Positions 60,109 through 64,000 of a stretch of DNA of 64,000 bases are shown here, one piece after another. Origin of the DNA: Lujinxingia sediminis (GTDB lineage: Bacteria; Myxococcota_A; Bradymonadia; Bradymonadales; Bradymonadaceae); assembly GCF_004005565.1 (NCBI RefSeq), contig NZ_SADD01000018.1:36860-100859 (forward strand). The letters are read 5' to 3'. The notes beneath the pieces were generated by a model. It was given only the letters and a program-made list of their open reading frames with translations, was not told the origin of the DNA and searched no databases. Position numbers and translations under genes: made by a program. Positions within the stretch are counted from its first letter, which is position 1, and each line of letters begins with the position of its first letter.

Positions 60109-61650
60109 TCACGCCCCGGCCTCCCGAAACGCCTTCTTCAACGACGAAAAGCGCCGATATTTTTCCATAATTCCCCGCATCCACGCCTCGGCCTCCGGCG
60201 AGCTCTCGACCCGGGCGCAGCGCACCACAAGCCCGGCTGCATGGCGATAGTCGTCTCGCTCTTTATAAGCGGCCACCTCATCGACGCGCCGCGCGGCCGC
60301 CCTTCGCATCGCCGCTCGCATCACGTCGCGCAGCGCCTCATCTTCGGGCGCAGCCAACTCGGCCATCGTCAGCAGCGCGTTGAGCTCGGGTGTTTTCAAC
60401 GTGGGCGTGTCCCCGGCGCTCGAAGCCCTCAACGCCCAACCGGAGTCCGGGAGTGTTACACAAACCTCTTCGCCAGCCAGAAGCGCCGCAAACACATCAA
60501 AAATCACCGGCCCGGGGTGATGCTCATACGACCACCCTATCCCCTCAGCCTCCTCCAAGAGCTGCGCCGCCTCATCGAACTTTGAGGTCAGCACCAGCAG
60601 CAACGCCCGCAGCCTCTCCGCCCGCGCCGGCACCGCCGCAAACGCCTGCTCCGCGCGCGCCACAAGCTCTTCTCGCGTCGCACACTGCCCCAGCCAACGT
60701 TGTAATCGCTCCAACGTCGGCGCCACCTTCCAGGCCCGCTCCAATATTTCGGAATGATCCGCAGCCCCCAGCTCCTGCGCCGCGAGCGCTGCGCCATCGA
60801 GAAGTTCGCCCCGATAGTAGGCATCCGCCTCCACACGCTCCGCCGCCTCCTCGTACGCCGCCCGCGCCGCCGCCCAATCTTTTCTCTCCTTAAGCAAACG
60901 ACACCACGCGCGGTAGTCGCTATGCCTTCGGCTTCGCCGCGCCACCTCGGCCAGCCCCTCCTCGCCATGCAGGCGAAGTGTGACCTCGCGCAGCCACGCG
61001 CCGTCCCCGCGCTCTCGACCCGAAAATGCCTGGGCCTCCAAAAGCGCAAACCAGTCCGCGAGAAACCTCTCGAAGTCTGGCAATGGTTCCCTGGCAATCT
61101 GCTCCAGCGCTTCCAACGGTCGTAAAACGCGGCCAACCTCACCCACATCCCTCATCACCGTAAAGACCGCCCTTGCCCGGTCTTCCACGGAAGATGTCAT
61201 GTACGTCGCCACCGCGAACTGCCGCGCGCACAGGCCAGCATCGACCCCCAACACATCGTCGACCTGCCCATCCTGGCCGACATGGAAGTCCGCTCTCTCC
61301 ATGGGAATCAAGAGTGTTTTGAAGATGCGTGCCGCGACCTGATAGTCGCCCGCCAGAAACGCGTGAGTCCCATCCCGCAGATGATCATCCACATCGCCCG
61401 ATTCGGCATAACCAGCCTTGACCGCAGCGGCCGCAAACGCCTCCACCTTTTCAGCGCGACGCGACCCCGGCGAGTCGGGTGTCCACCCGGAATCCGGCCG
61501 CGTTGCGCGCTCCACAATGATAGCCTCCACCCGAGGCCGGGCCCTGTCGTGAAGCCAGGGGAGAAGCTCCCGAATGAGCTCCCGAAGCTGCGCCGCATCC
61601 AACGCTTCAAGCGCTGCGTTCACGGTCTTATCGCGCGATCGTTTGGTCAT
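60109..61650 (-). CDS. Large helical-repeat protein, middle gene of a three-gene operon
   Basis: A 513-aa soluble helical protein: EKVEAFAAAAVKAGYAESGDVDDHLRDGTHAFLAGDYQVAARIFKTLL opens a series of TPR-like helices, with a central DWAAARAAYEEAAERV repeat and ALAAQELGAADHSEIL. Proteins of this kind occur beside SWIM zinc-finger genes in other bacteria, but no SWIM protein is in this window. The ATG at 61650 overlaps the previous stop (TGATG), so the two are translationally coupled. Function unknown. Confidence 0.8.
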   Translation of the reverse strand: MTKRSRDKTVNAALEALDAAQLRELIRELLPWLHDRARPRVEAIIVERATRPDSGWTPDSPGSRRAEKVEAFAAAAVKAGYAESGDVDDHLRDGTHAFLAGDYQVAARIFKTLLIPMERADFHVGQDGQVDDVLGVDAGLCARQFAVATYMTSSVEDRARAVFTVMRDVGEVGRVLRPLEALEQIAREPLPDFERFLADWFALLEAQAFSGRERGDGAWLREVTLRLHGEEGLAEVARRSRRHSDYRAWCRLLKERKDWAAARAAYEEAAERVEADAYYRGELLDGAALAAQELGAADHSEILERAWKVAPTLERLQRWLGQCATREELVARAEQAFAAVPARAERLRALLLVLTSKFDEAAQLLEEAEGIGWSYEHHPGPVIFDVFAALLAGEEVCVTLPDSGWALRASSAGDTPTLKTPELNALLTMAELAAPEDEALRDVMRAAMRRAAARRVDEVAAYKERDDYRHAAGLVVRCARVESSPEAEAWMRGIMEKYRRFSSLKKAFREAGA

Positions 61651-62867
61651 CAGCGCTCCTCCCCCAGACACTCCCTCAACATCCGCACCATCTTATTCTC
61701 CCCCTGCGGCGGGTTCTCCACCCACGCCCGCACCTGCGCCCGCACCGCCTCCACCTCCCCGGCTGCCTCGGCGGCCCGCATCGCGATCGCAAACGCGTCG
61801 CGCGCATCGTTGGCCACGGCCTTATACCCGTGACCCTCCACCTGCCAGCGCAGCGCCGCCAGCCCTGCCTGCACCGCAAACTTCGGCCGCTTTGAGGTCT
61901 CCGCCTTCGCCGCCTTCATCAACGTTTTGGGCTCGCCGGGGCTTCGCTGCACCAGGCGAATCGCCTCATCGTAGAGTTTGGCCGAGCGCGCCGCCGCAAA
62001 CCATTTTCCCTCTTTGCCCGGCGTATGCGCCACAAGGTCGGCGAGCACCCGCGCCTTCGGAATCGCCGGATACGCCTTCGCCACACCCCGAAACCAGCTC
62101 AAATAGCTCCCGTGCTCGTGCACCACAAACGCGTAGTTCGCGTACGCCTCCTCCTCCATCCCCGCGTCGCGCAGAATCGTCTCACAGGCATACGCCACCG
62201 CCGGCGAGCGACGCCCCTCGCTCCGGGCCTCGGCGTAGGCCACCGCCTCCTCGGGCTGCCCCATCGCCACCAGCGCCTTCACCCCGAATTTCACATAGCT
62301 CCACATCGTGTAAGGAGCCTTCTCCACCCACGCCAAAACCTCCTCGTAGCGCTCCGCCGCCAGAAGCGCGCTCAGGCAATGCGACTCGCCCGTGAATGAA
62401 CGCTGCTCTTTCTTCGGCCCCTCCCAGGCCTCCCGCAACCCCACCAGCAGCCGGTCCGCCTGCTCCGAGGCCACCTCCACGCTCCCGCACGCTGCGCCCC
62501 AGTGGTCTCCCAGCGCCTCCAGGTAGGGGATATCATCGGCCTCCCCGGCATCCCACAGACGCTGCAACCACGTCGCCCGCTGTGCCTCCGAAGCCGGCGC
62601 CGCCCCGATGATCGTCGTCAGCTCCGCGATCGCCCGGTTCACCGTGCCCCGGATGGCCCCCGAGGAGCTGTCCACCTGCGCGATGGCCGGCGAGAGCTTT
62701 TCGAAGAAGATGACCGCCCCCTCGGCAGCGAGCGCGGGGTCGTGGGCAGCCACGTCTTTGATCTCGGCGACCGCCTCCTCAATGCGTTGCATCGCGGGCT
62801 GGGAGCGCCAGCCGAAGGCGTTGCGGCGAAAGCGAGGGCGGAAGGTCCAGGGGTGGGTGGGGGCCAT
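61650..62867 (-). CDS. Helical-repeat protein, first gene of a three-gene operon
   Basis: A 405-aa soluble protein clearly homologous to the gene at 58834: AVAEIKDVAAHDPALAAEGAVIFFEKLSPAIAQVDSSSGAIRG, DRLLVGLREAWEG, CLSALLAAERYEEVLAW and VLADLVAHTPGKEGKWFAAARSAKLYDEAIRLVQRSPGEPKTL align block by block. It starts the operon 62867-58834. The two paralogues flanking a longer helical protein suggest a scaffold made of related subunits. No catalytic motif seen. Confidence 0.8.
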   Translation of the reverse strand: MAPTHPWTFRPRFRRNAFGWRSQPAMQRIEEAVAEIKDVAAHDPALAAEGAVIFFEKLSPAIAQVDSSSGAIRGTVNRAIAELTTIIGAAPASEAQRATWLQRLWDAGEADDIPYLEALGDHWGAACGSVEVASEQADRLLVGLREAWEGPKKEQRSFTGESHCLSALLAAERYEEVLAWVEKAPYTMWSYVKFGVKALVAMGQPEEAVAYAEARSEGRRSPAVAYACETILRDAGMEEEAYANYAFVVHEHGSYLSWFRGVAKAYPAIPKARVLADLVAHTPGKEGKWFAAARSAKLYDEAIRLVQRSPGEPKTLMKAAKAETSKRPKFAVQAGLAALRWQVEGHGYKAVANDARDAFAIAMRAAEAAGEVEAVRAQVRAWVENPPQGENKMVRMLRECLGEER

Positions 62868-63029
62868 AAAAGGTCCGGGGGGTGGGATGATCGGTTCAAG
62901 GTGAAAGGGAGGTCCAGTGAAATTGTGACCGCAGTGCGTTCACAATCTTCCCAAGGTGCGGCCACTACGTGCGCGCCTGCAGCGAGCGCTGCCTCGCCGC
63001 GATCCTGGATAATGGAGGAGTGGGGGTCA

Positions 63030-63086
63030 CGCAAAAGAAGCGATCGCTTCTTTTGCGCCCTTGAGAACAAGCGATCGCTTATTCTC
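63030..63086. promoter_or_regulatory. Two adjacent palindromes around GCGATCGC
   Basis: The first is a perfect 28-bp palindrome (63030-63057, arm CGCAAAAGAAGCGA). The second is a near-perfect 24-bp palindrome (63063-63086, arm GAGAACAAGCGA). Both share the core AAGCGATCGCTT and their centres lie 31 bp apart, about three helical turns. It is upstream of the minus-strand helical operon and of the plus-strand gene at 63349; it could be an operator pair or terminator pair. Direct repeats TTCGTT(C/A)ATAGCGGCTG follow at about 63230 and 63260. Confidence 0.6.
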
Positions 63087-63348
63087 ATCGCCCGGCACGA
63101 CACGACTTGAGCTTAGAACGCCCGCCGAGCTTCGACCAAAAACTCGGCGGCATGGCGTCACGACACTGAAGCCGCGCTATCGTTCATCAGTCGGTTAAGA
63201 GAGGCCGTCCCTCGACTATTAACGTTTTCGTTCATAGCGGCTGGGCCTGATAAAGCATTCGTTAATAGCGGCTGCGGCTCTTGTTTTCACGCGCGTCGCG
63301 ACGCCGCCACACGACCCGTCAATCAAGCTCCCTTCACAGCAGAGCTCC

Positions 63349-63870
63349 ATGCATATCTTCGGCACCCTACCCCCGGACGCGCAATTCACGCTTCAAACCC
63401 TCCTCACCCGCATCGCCGGAATGGAAGTCCACCGGCGCGCTCCCGCCCGCTCCTCGGTCCCTCACCCCCAGAGCACCGATCTGGAGCTCGCCATCCAACC
63501 CCATCTCGAATCGCTCGACTTCCAACACCACGTCCGCCTGCACCATCCCCGCACCGGCGAGGGCTTTGAGTACGACTTCTTCCGCGCCCGCGATGGCATC
63601 GCCCTGGAAGTTATGGGTTACCGCGCCGACGACGAGGTCTACAAAGACATTTTGAAATTCCACGTCCACCCCGAGACCCGCATCGGCGTGGTCCTGGTGC
63701 CGCGCTACAAGTGGATCTCCTCACGACGTACGGACACCAACTACGCCGCCACGCTGAAAGCGCTGGCGTTTGCCGACCATTACATGAACGTCGAAGCGTT
63801 GGTGGCGGTGGCGTATGACTGGGAGGCTGGAGAGGTGGAGGGGGCGTGGGGGTTGGTGGTGGTTGGGTAG
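63349..63870 (+). CDS. Small protein, possible PD-(D/E)XK nuclease fold
   Basis: A 173-aa cytosolic protein. The pattern FEYDFFRARDGIALEVMGYRADDEVYKDILKFHVHPETRIGVVLVPRYK resembles BglII/BstYI-like and related PD-(D/E)XK proteins, with Asp of EYD and Glu of ALEV spaced as expected. The Lys of ExK is replaced by Met, so activity is doubtful. The ATG at 63349 lies behind a GCAGAGC. No methyltransferase partner adjacent. I am not sure of the family. Confidence 0.6.
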   Translation: MHIFGTLPPDAQFTLQTLLTRIAGMEVHRRAPARSSVPHPQSTDLELAIQPHLESLDFQHHVRLHHPRTGEGFEYDFFRARDGIALEVMGYRADDEVYKDILKFHVHPETRIGVVLVPRYKWISSRRTDTNYAATLKALAFADHYMNVEALVAVAYDWEAGEVEGAWGLVVVG

Positions 63871-63958
63871 TTTGTAAGTACTCGCCAGAACCCACCGACA
63901 CACTCACATCCCCGCTGATACCGTGACGGCTCAACTCAGACTTCAACGAGGAGCCCTC

Positions 63959-64000
63959 ATGGACCGCCTGATCGCAAAAATCGACGACCTCAAAGCCCGC
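63959..64000 (+). CDS. Start of a gene cut by the window end
   Basis: The ATG at 63959 with GAGGAG upstream opens MDRLIAKIDDLKAR and runs off the window. Fourteen codons are too few to name it. Confidence 0.6.
   Translation, partial: MDRLIAKIDDLKAR

Noticed and set aside
63030..63086. Cyanobacterial origin suggested by HIP1 octamers
   Set aside because: Only two copies in paired palindromes; gene content is not cyanobacterial.

Overview
No ribosomal or tRNA gene is visible. The coding sequences are GC-rich and unusually rich in exported lipoproteins with long Asp/Glu/Ala linkers after the lipid-attached Cys. There are two Hanks-type protein kinases, a TonB receptor and many minisatellites between genes. 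This combination suggests a Gram-negative predatory deltaproteobacterial lineage such as Bradymonadales (Bradymonadota/Myxococcota side). That placement is an inference from style, not from a marker gene.

Layout. 1-8.3 kb: aldo/keto reductase, two small exported proteins, a membrane-bound protein kinase, an SDR, a 43-bp minisatellite and an oligopeptidase B-like lipoprotein. 8.4-13.4 kb (minus strand): DUF3817 protein, a small membrane protein, a Cys-rich repeat lipoprotein, a YcaD-like MFS transporter and a lysine 6-transaminase-like enzyme preceded by a cobalamin riboswitch. 14-20.5 kb: a 42-bp minisatellite, a large modular lipoprotein, a membrane sulfatase and a DUF2293 protein. 20.9-25.5 kb: a RAYT-type HUH transposase, a complete IS256-family element with 8-bp target duplication, and a lipoprotein gene broken by a 275-bp tandem duplication. 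25.7-35 kb: TetR regulator/FAD monooxygenase pair, TPR lipoprotein, large repeat arrays, DUF2804 protein, the intact paralogue of the broken lipoprotein, SelO, and a doubled DUF1428 protein. 35.4-41.4 kb: a second kinase and a NikR operon with a perfect operator (nikR, two lipoproteins, TonB receptor). 42.5-46.1 kb: a nucleotidyltransferase/sugar-phosphate-cyclase fusion, an SDR and a PfkB kinase, forming a compact set for making an NDP-cyclitol. 46.2-50.2 kb: zinc-ribbon membrane protein, DNA cytosine methyltransferase, alpha/beta hydrolase, and an SDR under a TPP riboswitch. 50.3-57.6 kb: a remnant of an aromatic amino acid lyase, a lipoprotein that carries a phage-tail-sheath domain, a transglutaminase-like lipoprotein, MOSC protein, di-haem cytochrome lipoprotein and a glyoxalase. 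57.8-64 kb: an orphan antitoxin whose PIN toxin is cut off by a repeat, a 42-bp minisatellite, three co-oriented helical-repeat proteins, and a small possible PD-(D/E)XK protein.

The most surprising items are the exported tail-sheath-domain lipoprotein at 50809-52188, the cyclase fusion cluster, the three riboswitch or riboswitch-like leaders in front of unexpected genes, and the intergenic space. That space is filled by at least two dispersed repeat families (one capable of G-quadruplexes, one palindromic and bounded by CGCATAAA/TTTATGCG) and by four unrelated tandem arrays that all share a 42-43 bp period.
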